Shown one piece after another: positions 33,955 to 45,221 of a stretch of 64,000 nt of DNA. The position numbers and the translations under genes were made by a program. Within the stretch, counting starts at the first letter, position 1. The number at the start of each line of letters is the position of its first letter. This DNA comes from Welwitschia mirabilis (taxonomy: Eukaryota; Gnetophyta; Gnetopsida; Welwitschiales): positions 146,348,262 through 146,412,261 of the forward strand of contig JBOZIK010000001.1 in the NCBI GenBank assembly GCA_051453625.1, written 5' to 3'. The notes beneath the pieces were generated by a model. That model was not told where the DNA came from. It ran no database searches and saw nothing but the letters and a program-made list of their open reading frames with translations.

Positions 33955-35860
33955 CCAAAAAGTAACATAGTATAGAAAAATGATCAAACAATAAAGGTTT
34001 TATAAAAATATCGGCCAATTGATCTTGAGTACCAACATATTCAAAGGTGATAATTTTCTTCTCTACCAAGTCTTAGATAAAATAATACCTAAGATCAATA
34101 TGCTTGGTGTAAGTGTGTTGTACTAGGTTATGAGTGCTTTAAATGAAACTTGAGTTATCACATAGAATAGGAACTTCAGAGATGTTTATGCCATAGTCTC
34201 TAAAGTTTCTTTCATCTAGAGCATCTGAGTAAAAAAAGCTCTAATAGTTATGTACATAGCTTTTGCTGTGAATAAAGATATGGAGCATTTCTTCTTGCTA
34301 TACCAAGGTATAAGATAATTTTCAAAGAAAAAACATCCTCCACTTGTGCTCTTTTAATCATCTTTACATCCAACCTAGTTCACATTACTATAATCTATTA
34401 AGCTTAGAGAAGTATTACTTAAATACCATAGACTAAAATCAAAAGTATCTTTAACATAGCAAAGTATCCTCTTTGTAGTAGTAAGATGAAATTATTTTAG
34501 TCTACTTTGATATCTAGCATACAAATTAACATTGGATGCTATGTCAAAATGACTAGCTATTAGATACATAGACTTCCAATAATGCTATGATATAATTTTT
34601 GGTCCACATACTTACCTTCTTCATCAAAAGAAAGTTCGATATTAGGGATGTTAGTGGCCATTAGAGAGTACACATTCTTGGCATTTTTAAATATGAATTT
34701 TTTGATAAGATCTAAAGAGTATTTCTTCTAATTTATGAAGATACCATTATTATGTTATTGGATTTGTAGACCTAAAAACCTATTAACTGGTTTAACCATA
34801 TTCATTTCAAACTTAAAACTAATTAGATTTGCAAAATTGTTTGATAGACCTTCATTAGTTAATTCAAAAATAATGTTATCCACATATATTTGAATCAAAA
34901 TTAAATCAACATTCACTAATTATCTAAATAATGTTCTGTCAATAGATTCTCTAGTAAAACCTTGCTAAGTAAAAAGGAGGAAAGCTTTTTATACTAGGAT
35001 CAAGGAGCTTGTTTTAACTCATATAAATCCTTATTAAGTTTGTACACATATTCTAGTTTATGAGGATTAGAAAAGCCTTGTGATTATTTTACATATACTT
35101 CTTCCTCAATGTGTTCATTTAGAAAAGCACTCTTCACATTCATCTGAAGACTTTGACTTTCTTATAATAGGTAAAAGCTAGAAACATTCTTATAGACTCT
35201 AATCTAGTAACAGGAGCAAAAGTGTCATTACAGTTTACTCCTTCTATTTAAGAGTACCCTTGAGCTACAAGCATAGCTTTGTTCTTGGTGATCTCATTCT
35301 TTTCATTTACTTTATTTCTAAAAATCCATTTTATGCCTATGACTTTTTTTCCAACTAGTTGCGAATAAGAGACCACATTTGATTTTAGGAGAATTGTTCA
35401 AGTTCTTCTTGCATTACATTCATCTAACATGGATCAGATTTAGCATACTCAAAAGTTCTTGTTTCCACCTAAGATAATAGAGAAATATGAGTATTGAAAT
35501 TCTTAAGAAAGTTTCTAGTAACTATACCTTGTTGAACATTTCCACTAATTGAATTCAAAGGATGATTCTTAAGTTCTTTAATTTCTGGTTTTGTCTCTTC
35601 TATTAAGTCATTTCTATTATGGTGGAAAGGAAGAGAATCTAGATCTTTATTAGGCTTAGAAGATTTTATTGTATCAAGTACATCATGAATTTTGACATTT
35701 ATAGATGCTTTCATATGAAGAGTGCATTTGTTAAACACTCTATAAGCTCTACTTAATTGAGTGTACCTCAAAAAGATTCCTTTATCAGATTTAGAATTAA
35801 ATTTAGCTAGATCCTCTCTATCTCTTAGGATGAAGCACTTACTTCCAAAGGTTTTGAAAT
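33955..35860 (-). pseudogene. copia RT and RNase H remnant, left copy
   Basis: Reverse strand, high to low: SRAYRVFNKCTLHMKASINV (35,680-35,760, end of the integrase linker), KHPLN-type linker, RT with FLNEHIEEEVYVK-like residues near 35,080-35,140, IQIYVDNIIFELTNEGLS near 34,845-34,900 where the second Asp of YVDD is Asn, then FLGLQIQ near 34,755-34,775, VDQKLYHSIIGSLCI near 34,560-34,610, and RNase H as NYLIPWYSKKKCSISLFTAKA near 34,250-34,320 down to NWPIFL near 34,010. The order and content cover the whole RT-RNase H. Stops and frameshifts throughout. The first 985 bp are repeated at 37,096-38,070. Confidence 0.85.
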
Positions 35861-36563
35861 NNNNNNNNNNNNNNNNNNNNNNNNNNNNNNNNNNNNNNNN
35901 NNNNNNNNNNNNNNNNNNNNNNNNNNNNNNNNNNNNNNNNNNNNNNNNNNNNNNNNNNNNNNNNNNNNNNNNNNNNNNNNNNNNNNNNNNNNNNNNNNNN
36001 NNNNNNNNNNNNNNNNNNNNNNNNNNNNNNNNNNNNNNNNNNNNNNNNNNNNNNNNNNNNNNNNNNNNNNNNNNNNNNNNNNNNNNNNNNNNNNNNNNNN
36101 NNNNNNNNNNNNNNNNNNNNNNNNNNNNNNNNNNNNNNNNNNNNNNNNNNNNNNNNNNNNNNNNNNNNNNNNNNNNNNNNNNNNNNNNNNNNNNNNNNNN
36201 NNNNNNNNNNNNNNNNNNNNNNNNNNNNNNNNNNNNNNNNNNNNNNNNNNNNNNNNNNNNNNNNNNNNNNNNNNNNNNNNNNNNNNNNNNNNNNNNNNNN
36301 NNNNNNNNNNNNNNNNNNNNNNNNNNNNNNNNNNNNNNNNNNNNNNNNNNNNNNNNNNNNNNNNNNNNNNNNNNNNNNNNNNNNNNNNNNNNNNNNNNNN
36401 NNNNNNNNNNNNNNNNNNNNNNNNNNNNNNNNNNNNNNNNNNNNNNNNNNNNNNNNNNNNNNNNNNNNNNNNNNNNNNNNNNNNNNNNNNNNNNNNNNNN
36501 NNNNNNNNNNNNNNNNNNNNNNNNNNNNNNNNNNNNNNNNNNNNNNNNNNNNNNNNNNNNNNN
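35861..36563. other. assembly gap (703 N)
   Basis: Undetermined bases between the left copia RT copy and a gypsy LTR fragment. Confidence 0.95.
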
Positions 36564-37095
36564 TTAGGTCTTCCCATTATTGTGTATTTCCCTTATTATT
36601 CAAGTTGAGCTCAGCTTAGCATTCTTAGATTTACTTAGATATTAACGGAAACCTTCGTTAAGGTTGATCTCATCCTAGAATAGATTGCATTGTTGTTTAT
36701 TTATCCATATTACATTCAAGTCATATTTTGAGTAGATCTCATAATTCATATTGATTACAAACTAGTGAATGCTCTTTCTATTTGATATAAGTTATAGAGA
36801 AGTAGTCTTGTGATAAGAAGGTTGAAGTCTACATAAGATACATTTTCATTGTATTTCCATTTTTATTTTCATAGCATTTTCATTACTTGCATTATTTTCA
36901 TTTAGTTTTCTATAAAGACAAAAGAGCAATAGAATATAGTAGAAGATATCATTTCTCTAACTCTAAGCGTAGGCCTTCATTGGATTATGACATTCGAGTG
37001 AACTCTTATCTATACTAGAGTGCCATTTCTACGATTTATGTGAACTACAAGTTTATCTCAAGAACTTCTAGATCATAAGAATTCTCACCACAACA
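36564..37095 (+). repeat. gypsy LTR fragment inserted in the copia element
   Basis: Forward-oriented last ~530 bp of an LTR of element A's subfamily. 36,955-37,000 matches 7,040-7,075 (TCTAACTCT-AGCxTAG...GGATTATGACATT), and it ends ...TTCTCACCACAACA at 37,095, the family's canonical LTR end. Copia sequence resumes at 37,096 at the position equivalent to 34,876. Probably the 3' end of an insertion or a solo LTR. Confidence 0.75.
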
Positions 37096-38358
37096 TTAAC
37101 CCAAAATTAAATAATCATTTACTAATTTTTTAAATAATGTTCTATTAATAGAGCCTTCAGTAAAATCATGTTGAAGTATAAAAGAGGAAAGCTTCTCATA
37201 CCAAGCTCTAGGAGCTTGTTTTAACCCATATAAAACCTTATTAAGTTTGTAAACATATTCTAGTTTGTGAGGATTAACAAAACTTGTGGTTGTTTTAGAT
37301 ATACTTCTTCCTCAAGGTGATCATTTAGAAAAGAACTCTTTACATCCATCTGAAAAAATTTAGTTTTCCAATCATAGGCAAAAGATAGAAAAATTCTTAT
37401 AGACTTAATTCTAGTAATAGAAGCAAAGGTATTACCATAATTTAATCCTTCTATTTGAGAGTACTCTTGATATACAAGCCTATTTTTGTTTTTAGTAATC
37501 ACATTTTTTGCATTTACTTTATTTATAAAAATCTATTTTATGCATATGATATTTTTTATAGGTGGTTTATGAATAAGAAACCACACCTGACTTCATGAAA
37601 ATTATTCAAGTTCTTCTTACATAGCATTCATCCAATATGTATCAAATTCAGTGTCCTCAGAAGTTATTAGTTTCACCTAAGATAATAGAAAAATATGAGC
37701 ACTGAAATTCTTAAAGAGATTTTCTAGTAACTATACCTTATTAAACATTTCTAATGATTGAATCTAAAGGATGATCATTAAGTTCTTTGATTTTTGATGC
37801 TATCTTATCTCTTGAATCATCCTTATTGTGGTGAATAGAAGGAGGAGCTAGATCTTCGCTAGGCTCAAAGGATTTTGTTATATCAGGTACATCATGAATT
37901 TTGACATTTTCATATTCTTTTATATGAAGAGTGTATTTGTTGAACACTCTATAAGCTCTACTTGATTGACAATACCCTAATAAGATTCGTTCATCAAATT
38001 TAGAGTCAAATTTAGCCAATTTCTTTCTATCTCTTAGGATGAAGAACTTGCTTCTAAAGGTTTTAAAATAGGATATATTTTGCTTCTTCCATTTCTAGAG
38101 TTCATAAGAAGTTTTAGAAGTTCTTGGTCTTAAACAGAGTCTGTTTGAAATATGAAATGTTGTATTCACTACTTTAGCTCAAAATCTTTTTGGGATATCT
38201 TAGTTATTTAGCATGACTCTTATCATATTATAACATATGAATTTTTCTTTTTGCTATTCCATGAGCTAAAAATTCATAGTTAATTCCATTTGAGTTGCAA
38301 TAATATTTGAATCTTTCATTTTCAAACTCTCTACCATGATCACTATGAATCTTTTTAA
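37096..38358 (-). pseudogene. copia integrase tail and RT start, right copy
   Basis: Reverse strand: 37,260-37,502 is an 80-codon stretch with NRLVYQEYSQIEGLNYGNTF, ITRIKSIRIFLSFA and QMDVKSSFLNDHLEEEVYLK, the classical copia RT fingers and palm. 37,741-38,019 has MAKFDSKFDERILLGYCQSS then RAYRVFNKYTLHIKE, the conserved segment between integrase and RT. 38,240-38,358 is the integrase core C-terminal part with AHGIAKRK, where the catalytic Glu of the GVxERKN motif is Lys. It ends at the LTR fragment before the YVDD box. Confidence 0.87.
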
Positions 38359-38458
38359 NNNNNNNNNNNNNNNNNNNNNNNNNNNNNNNNNNNNNNNNNN
38401 NNNNNNNNNNNNNNNNNNNNNNNNNNNNNNNNNNNNNNNNNNNNNNNNNNNNNNNNNN
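38359..38458. other. 100-N gap, probably spurious
   Basis: The 24 bases before it (38,335-38,358) are identical to the 24 bases after it (38,459-38,482). Collapsing one copy gives a continuous copia integrase, so the two contigs overlap and nothing is likely missing. Confidence 0.9.
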
Positions 38459-39010
38459 CATGATCACTATGAATCTTTTTAATTACATACCTCTTTTTAG
38501 TTTGGATTTTTTTTTTTAAATTCTAATAAAGTTGTCATAAGCATCATATTTTATATGAAGGAAGGCTACCGAGAAAATCTAGAAAAATCATCAACTATAA
38601 CTAAAAAGTATCTTTGTCCAAATAAGCTTGCTATTTGAATAGGGATAATTAAATCCATATAAATTAAATCTGAAGGCTTGTAAGTAGTAATATTACTTAT
38701 TCCTTTATGAGAAAATCTAGTTTGTTTCCCTTTTTAGCAAGCATCACATAAGCCTTTTGTGAGTGACAGAAAGTCTTAAAAGACCTCTAACAATCTCATC
38801 TTAACATATTTTCTTTAAATTTTCAAAGATAATGTGATCTAAATGTTGATGCTAGAGAATATCTTCTTGAACAAGGGAAGAAAGACAAATATAATTGCTT
38901 GACTGATTTACACAATAAACATTATCGTGTCTTGTTGCTACTAGTAATAGCTGATCAGTTTTACCTTATTTGACTGTATACTTATTTTCATCAAAAGACA
39001 TGTTATGACC
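38459..39010 (-). pseudogene. copia integrase remnant
   Basis: Reverse strand from about 38,980: GNVYCV-like pre-integrase residues and HQHLDHIIFENLK (the HHCC-region start), GLCDAC at about 38,755 (zinc-binding Cys pair), KGKQTRFSHKG, LIYMDLIIPIQIASLFG near 38,625-38,680 (first catalytic Asp present), YFLVIVDDFSRF near 38,580-38,615, and KKIHSDHGREFENERF in the reverse frame at 38,290-38,358 (second Asp present). Frames are broken near 38,500-38,530. Confidence 0.83.
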
Positions 39011-39109
39011 CTTATTCCATATTTGACTAATACTTAGCATATTATAGTTTAAACCATTGGAAAATAATACATTGTGAATATTTGGTAAATTACCTCTACT
39101 AACACTTTT

Positions 39110-39260
39110 AATTCCTTTAATTCAAGCTCTTTCATTATTGTGAACATCATTTATTCTCCATCATATTCCTTGAAATTAATGAAGTTGGACTTGTCACCTA
39201 TCATATATCTAGAAAAACCACAATCAAGATACTAGCAAGAATGATCAGTTGCCTTTAAAG
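39110..39260 (-). pseudogene. copia protease active-site remnant
   Basis: Reverse strand near 39,185-39,250 reads YLDCGFSRYMIGDKSNFINF. The family signature is YLDSGCSRHMTGD, so the catalytic Asp is kept but the Ser of DSG is Cys. It lies between gag and the pre-integrase segment as expected. Confidence 0.75.
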
Positions 39261-39890
39261 TTATTTGAATTAATAGGATTTTATTTGAGTATTTTGGAAT
39301 CCACATCATGCATTTGTTTTTGTTTGTATTCAGATTAGATTTTGGAGAGAACGTAAATTTAGAACCTCGCATAGAGTGAAAAAATCAACTCTTGAAAAAA
39401 ATACAAATGATCTTTGAGTTTTTCTTATTATTAAAATAATGGTAGGTAATATTTGGTAATGAGTATTTGGAGTTTAATTTATTCAAGGGTCTAATAGAAG
39501 AAACATGATTTGACTAAGTGTGAAGGAAGATTGTAGAATGTTTACGGGTCAAAGTTCCTTTAGATAGCTTTGAATTCAATTCAAGTTTGTTTTTCAAATC
39601 TCTAATTTCCCTTTTTCTGATCTCTAATTTATCTAATAGATTTTAGTATTCTTTTTTTAGATTGTTAGCTTTAAAGACAAGATTTTTACATTTCATATAG
39701 AGTTCCACTTATATTTCACTAATCATATCATCATTATCAAAGGAATTAATAGTGGATGTGAAACATATCTTTTCATATACAAAGGCCATGAGAGAGATTA
39801 TGCCTATTTTTAAATTTGAGTTTGGTTTGCTTTCACTTTTTTTTATCATTCCATGTTACTGATAAGACTTTATTTCCTTTTCTTTTATCA
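39261..39890 (-). pseudogene. copia gag C-terminal spacer
   Basis: Charged Lys/Glu/Asn-rich reverse-strand remnant (RSEKGKLEI near 39,600), compatible with the coiled-coil-like spacer of SIRE-type gag. Stops in all frames. Confidence 0.45.
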
Positions 39891-40835
39891 TTGTTTTTGT
39901 TGTTTGGATAGACATTAGAAGTATGACCAAAACCTTTGCAAGAGTAGCATTATATGTCTTGTTGTCCTTCATATTTTCTTCTTGATGATCTTATGGATTA
40001 ACCTCCATTTTATCTTCATTTCATAAAGTACCTGAATCTTTTAGGTAGAAGAGCTACTTCATCTTTGCTTTGTAGTTTGTGGTTAAATCCTTCTTTGATA
40101 TTGATGTTTTCATGAGTAGATGGTAATGCTATACTTTTCTTCTTATTCTTTCCAAATTTTAGTTCAAATGTGTAAAGGTTTCCTTGAAGCTCATACATAT
40201 TCATGATATTCAGATCCTTGCTTTCTTTAATGGTAGTTACTTTAGACTCAAATCTTTTAGGAAGGGATTTCAATGCCTTATGTACTACTCTTGACTCCTC
40301 AATGAATTCATCCAGGTCACACATAGAATTGATAATATCCATTAGTTTTGGAAAAAAACATTTATATCTTCATCCTCTTCCATTTTAAGATCTTCAAATT
40401 GAGTAATGAGCATTTGAAGCTTACTCTACTTCACTAGAATTATTTCTTCATGAGCAGTCCATAAAATATCCCATGTTTTTTTAGCTATGATGTAATTTAC
40501 TACTCGTTTGAAATCTTCCAGATCTATGGCATAGAAGATAGCATTTAATCCTTTGAAGTTACATGATGCTGTCATCTTTTCATTTGATGTCCACTTTTCT
40601 TTACTCTTTAGAGAAGTTAACATGGTTATCAGATCCTAGACAGTAGAAAGACAATATCCATTAGTAATAGATTCCCATATTTCAATGTCTATAGATTGAA
40701 CAAAGATCCTAATTTTCTCCTTCCAATAACCATAGTTGGTTCCATTAAAGAATGAATCCTTATAACTAAATTTTCTTCTAATAAATAACTCATTTTTAAG
40801 AGTAGATGAAGCAGATATCTATTTGAATTTATTGG
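39891..40835 (-). pseudogene. copia gag remnant
   Basis: Capsid/nucleocapsid protein. Reverse strand: NYGYWKEKIRIFVQSIDIEI near 40,690-40,750 (N-terminal YWKxRM signature), then 40,426-40,623 with LNAIFYAIDLEDFKRV and AKKTWDILWTAHE, then a 108-codon open stretch 40,016-40,342 with LKSLPKRFESKVTTIKESKD, MNMYELQGNLYTFEL and KKKSIAL, which is typical of SIRE/Maximus gag. A knuckle near 39,915-39,955 reads CYSCKGFGHTSNVY, C-X2-C-X4-H-X4-C with the last Cys replaced by Tyr. A frameshift lies near 40,400. Confidence 0.85.
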
Positions 40836-40840
40836 TCAAC

Positions 40841-40858
40841 CTTGCTATGATACCAATT
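40841..40858 (-). promoter_or_regulatory. primer binding site of copia element (initiator tRNA-Met type)
   Basis: Reverse strand TTGGTATCATAGCAAGG directly follows the LTR end. TGGTATCAGAGC is the usual plant copia site complementary to the initiator tRNA-Met 3' end; one G-to-T change is visible. Confidence 0.8.
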
Positions 40859-40859
40859 G

Positions 40860-42074
40860 AAGAATGGATTAATCCTAGAGAGGGATAAATAGGTTATAAT
40901 AAAATATTTTTCCACATTAAAGACCTGCAATTAAAAAGAAAACACACCACCAAGGGGTTATAGAATTTTTTTAATGGTGGATAGCCATTACCCTTTAGCT
41001 CTTAAACACCACATCTCTAGCTAGCATAGGTTAACCTCAATGGCTAGTTTTTAGGTTCACCAAAAATATATACAATTACTAATAGATGTTAGGAGTAATT
41101 CACAACCATAGAAGAATGTATTTAAGAAATATACAGAAATGTGTAGTTATGATTCACAAGTACAAATGCAAAGCAAGATTTGATAAGCTAGATAAGAAGA
41201 AGAGAGATAGTCCAAGAGAAATCTGATCTTACATTCTTTCAAGCATAGTGCATACAGAACATATAATAATGATAGATAAGTTATCTCTATTTTAAAAAGT
41301 GGTCGCTCTGATTATTAAAAAGAAGATGATTAAAAACAGTAGCTAAAAATAGCCATTCAAAGAGAAGAAGTACACAGTTGGGACTTGGTTTTATCTTTTT
41401 CTAGTAAATCACAAAAATACAACAGTTATATTTAAAACACATTAGGTTAACCTCACCAGAATATTGATCACCCTAGTATTTGGTCACCCTTTACAATTTG
41501 TTAGGTCATCCTTGCTTGATTCAAATTTGATAGTCTACTTATTGGGTTTTCCTTACATAAATAGAGGGTCAACCTTATGTGAGGTCATCCGAACTTGATA
41601 GGTCGGTCACACTCTTAATGATAGTTTCTTATCTGGATAGTTTTCGGTCACTCTTACTTGTATCTTTGGTCACCCTCACTGTTAGTCAGCTGAAAATTAC
41701 TAAATATAGTTTGGTATCCTTTGATAAGATTATCGATTGCCCACTATTGTTTTAGTCCATAATAGATTTAACAGTTGATTACCCAACATGAGATACATGG
41801 TTACTCATTTTGGAGCCAGTCTTTATCTGATTAGTAGTTTGGTCACCTCTACTTGGAACCACAGTTACTTGGTCTTAAAATAGTTTAATCTTACTGATTG
41901 TTTGGTTACCTAGTATTTTACTTTTGATTGCTTGCATGTTACTTAGTGTATATTCAAATAATAATTTGATCACTCGAATATCTTTAGTAGTCGCCTAGTG
42001 CTGAAAAATATCTATAAAATGAGTAACTTTATGAAAAATCATTAATTGATTAATGAGAATAGGTTCTTTTAATA
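40860..42074 (-). repeat. 5' LTR of copia element
   Basis: 1,215 bp, collinear with the 3' LTR at 30,887-32,091. 41,450-41,990 contains about 16 degenerate copies of GGTCACCC(T)-type motifs. Divergence from the other LTR is obvious by eye, so the insertion is old. Confidence 0.88.
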
Positions 42075-44084
42075 ATAACCACGTTTTAAATGAATTGACT
42101 CATAGGATATAAATTGAAGGATTTTGTGAGAAGTCATTTTAGTAAAATATAACCTCAATATACTCTATTATGTGTAAACTTTAACACACTCAAAATTATA
42201 GATTATGGAATACACCTATAAATGATTTATTTACAAACATATTTAATAGGATAGGGGTTATCCCAAAAATATTTATTTATCTCATGTCAAAATCACTTTT
42301 TCTTTTAATTATTTTAATGATTAGGTAATTTATAATATAATTAGCTATATTAATATATCAACATTTTTCTTACAAGGATAGAATATATTCATCTTGAAAT
42401 GAGTCATTTATAAGTATTAAATCTAAAGGATAGAGAAAGTAAAAATTAATGCAATATAAGTAATCAATTACTACATTCTCTATTGCTTTTTTTATGTCTA
42501 ATTTTAAGATTATATTCTTGTAAAAGAAATATTCTTATAATTCATGTAACTTTTAAATATGTTTTATCTAATAGGTATCTAAGAGTGAAATGATCAATAA
42601 AGATAATGCTTTTGCACTAGTAACATATGGTCTAAAGATTTCTAATGCAAAAAATATTACTAATAACTCTTTTTTAGTTATTATGTAATTTAATTAAGAA
42701 CTTTATAATATTTTATTATATAGTAAATAAAATATGTTTTTACCATTCCTTCTTTAACCTAAGGTTACTCATATAGCATAATTACTTTCATCATATAATT
42801 ATTTAAAAGGAGTAAGCAAATTAAACTTGCAAGATGTTAGATGAAGTAAGAAGATTCTTTAATATTTTAAAGGCATTATTACATTGAGGAGTTAAATCAT
42901 ATGATAGACCTTTATTAAGATGATTAGTTAACGAAATATAAAAAACATATATAAGAAATTATCTAATTTTTTAACGCTTCTAGAAAAATTTAAATATTAG
43001 CAATGTTCATTTATATCTCCATTCTTAAAAATTACACATCTTAAAACTATGCCTTGTGTAGTTATGAAATTATATTTATTGTAGTTAAAATAACATTTTT
43101 GTCCTGATGATGCTAATAACAAGTTCTAAATGATATAAATAAGAATAAAAACTTTCACCAAAAATGGAAATGTTATCCATAAATACTTTAATAAATTCCT
43201 CTATTACATTAAAGAAGATAGTTACCACACACTATTAAAACATAGATAGGCAATTACACAAGATGAAGGGAATTCTTTTAGAGGTAAAAGATTTAAATAT
43301 GCATTTAAAGTTTGTCTTTTCTTAGTAGTTAGGGGAAATTTTTATTTGATTCTATCTTAAATATCCATTAGAAAAATAAAATATAATCTTTATAACCCAC
43401 TAATATTTCTACAATTTAGGTAATAAAGGATAAATAAAAATGTTCTTTACAAGTAATGGTATTGTGTTTTTTATAATCAATGCACATTTTCTACCTTACT
43501 TTTATTCTAACTATAAATTCAGAATTTTTTAAATAATGCTTATACATTAACTATTAAATATTGAATACATAATGTTAGCATCTAGTAGCTAAAGGACTTA
43601 TTTCATGTAAGGCTTAAGTATATGTTAAGAATCTTTACTAGGCTTAACATTTTCTTTCAAATGAATTCTCTACATATATATCATGGGGTTTATTCCTTTT
43701 TTTTTGAATACAAAAAATAAATATTCTTCTTTAAAAGTTAATAATTTAGTAGGTATAACTATGAGATAGAAATTATTATCCCTTAGGAATGCATATTTTA
43801 GATGTTCATGAATAGGTTTAAGTTCAATGCTAGAAGTATACTCTTCACTATAGGACTCTTTTTGTGATGGGCATGGTAATGGTTTGAACCTATATTTCTA
43901 CTTATATATATCATAGTTGATGTTTCTTTGAAAGATATATGCTAGTGCTTCATGAATCTCACATAATGAATGATCTACTAATAATAATAAAGACTAAATA
44001 ATCTAATATTAATTGGGTTATATTAAAGTAACATCTTCTAAATCTTTTACATAATTCTTTTCATGGAATTCTAAGCTTATAAGC
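42075..44084 (-). pseudogene. gypsy RT, RNase H and integrase zinc domain (element F, part 2)
   Basis: Reverse strand, high to low: protease-RT linker with SLCEIHEALAYIF near 43,930-43,970 and SIELKPIHEHLKYAFLRDNN near 43,790-43,850; RT with KMCIDYKKHNTITCKEHFYL near 43,425-43,490, VIEEFIKVFMDNISIFGESF near 43,150-43,215 (second Asp of YxDD is Asn); RNase H with LYDESNYAI near 42,785-42,815 (Asp kept), FALEIFRPYVTSAKALSL near 42,600-42,655; IFTDHF-type residues near 42,575; then FWDNPYPIKYV and RCIP near 42,205-42,270, the start of the integrase zinc domain. It is a different, older gypsy than A-C. It is cut at 42,075 by the copia LTR and at 44,084 by a gypsy LTR. Confidence 0.82.
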
Positions 44085-45221
44085 TATTGCGGTGTGTAAT
44101 TGTGTAAATTATTACACTCAAGAAGATCCTATCATTCACAACTAAAAATACATATCTGCATAATTCAATACAATAATATAGACAGAAGTTGATCCAAATG
44201 TCGTAATCCATTGAAGTTCAAGACTAGAGTAAGAGAATTAATTTCAAACAAAAAATACTTGTATTCTACCTATAGAAATAAATTTTAATGTAGGAAAAAT
44301 ATAATGCAACACACTTATGTAAAGTTAATCTAGGAAAAGAAAATAACAATGCACCTAAACTAATCATGTTTAGCCTTGACAAAGGTTGCCTTCATAACCT
44401 ATACCACTAAAGAAACTGTCATCGAGTTAGAAGCAACATAAACTATGAGAGTTAAGGACAAGCAAGCATAGGTAATGGGAAAGAAATCTTTGTACTACTT
44501 AAACCACATTTGTATTACAACAAAGCTACACTCCAATTGAGGAAACTTTGCTAATACTAAGGAAGAAGTCTCTCTACAATTATAAGAATGAATCTCTAGC
44601 CCTTAAATCTCCTGTTATAAGAATTTATAATGCAAACAAAAATGGAGAGGAGAGTTAAAGGGGGTTCTTATTTATAGCATTTTAACTCAAAAACTAACAT
44701 ACAAAAGATGCTGCAAAAAACGCTTCATTATAGAAAGGAAATAAACAAAAAGAATAAAGGTCAGCTGTTACTTACAGTGTCATCTTGATTGTCATGCGAA
44801 TGACCAATGGAATGATGATTCAACCATTACAATGGTTGTCCTACCTATTATTCGAATAATATATGGGACACAACCTTTTACAAAGCATGATCTAGTAGTA
44901 ACAGCACAACATCCACGTTAGCATCCAATGTGGCTTGTGTAGTATTATCATTATGTCTATTATGGGGATGATAGAGTATATGATAGTATTATTTATTCAT
45001 CTAAGTGAGAAGAAGCTAGCCTTTTCTATCAGTAATCTTTCTTAAAACCATGTGTATCAGAATGTGGCTTAAATTCTTTAAATTATGACAAGAATTAAAC
45101 ATCTCTTTAAGATCTTATATCAATTCTTTAAATTCCTCAAAATTGCATGTAAACCTATATAAATGTATTATAAAACATCTTATAAAATTACATCAAATAC
45201 ATATGAATGGACAACTCATCA
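44085..45221 (-). repeat. gypsy LTR E (reverse), outer left LTR of the inserted block
   Basis: 1,137 bp, reverse strand TGATGAGTTGTCC... to ...CACACCGCAATA. Its upstream side carries a polypurine tract, so it is a 3' LTR. It has a TATA box on the reverse strand at 44,667-44,676. By eye it is closest to 54,607-55,717. Flank TAAGC (44,080-44,084) matches TAAGT (55,718-55,722) in 4 of 5 bases. Confidence 0.85.

Larger units (their letters stand above)
30887..42074 (-). mobile_element. Ty1/copia element, SIRE/Maximus type, inserted in gypsy F
   Basis: Reverse-strand LTR retrotransposon bounded by LTRs of 1,205 bp (30,887-32,091) and 1,215 bp (40,860-42,074). Flanking pentamers ATAAT (30,882-30,886) and ATAAC (42,075-42,079) fit a target duplication. 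Order from 42,074 downwards: 5' LTR, initiator tRNA-Met primer site, gag, protease, integrase, RT, RNase H, an extra downstream ORF, polypurine tracts, 3' LTR. The integrase-before-RT order is diagnostic of copia; the gag style, long LTRs and extra ORF suggest SIRE/Maximus. Within it is a gap, a gypsy LTR fragment and a duplicated RT segment (34,876-35,860 versus 37,096-38,070). All frames are broken. Confidence 0.87.

Noticed and set aside
35761-36577. 250-268-codon frames on both strands
   Set aside because: Gap artefact over 703 N.
41450-41990. CRISPR-like array
   Set aside because: Repeats are short, degenerate and lie inside a retrotransposon LTR of a plant genome; spacers are not unique fixed-length segments.
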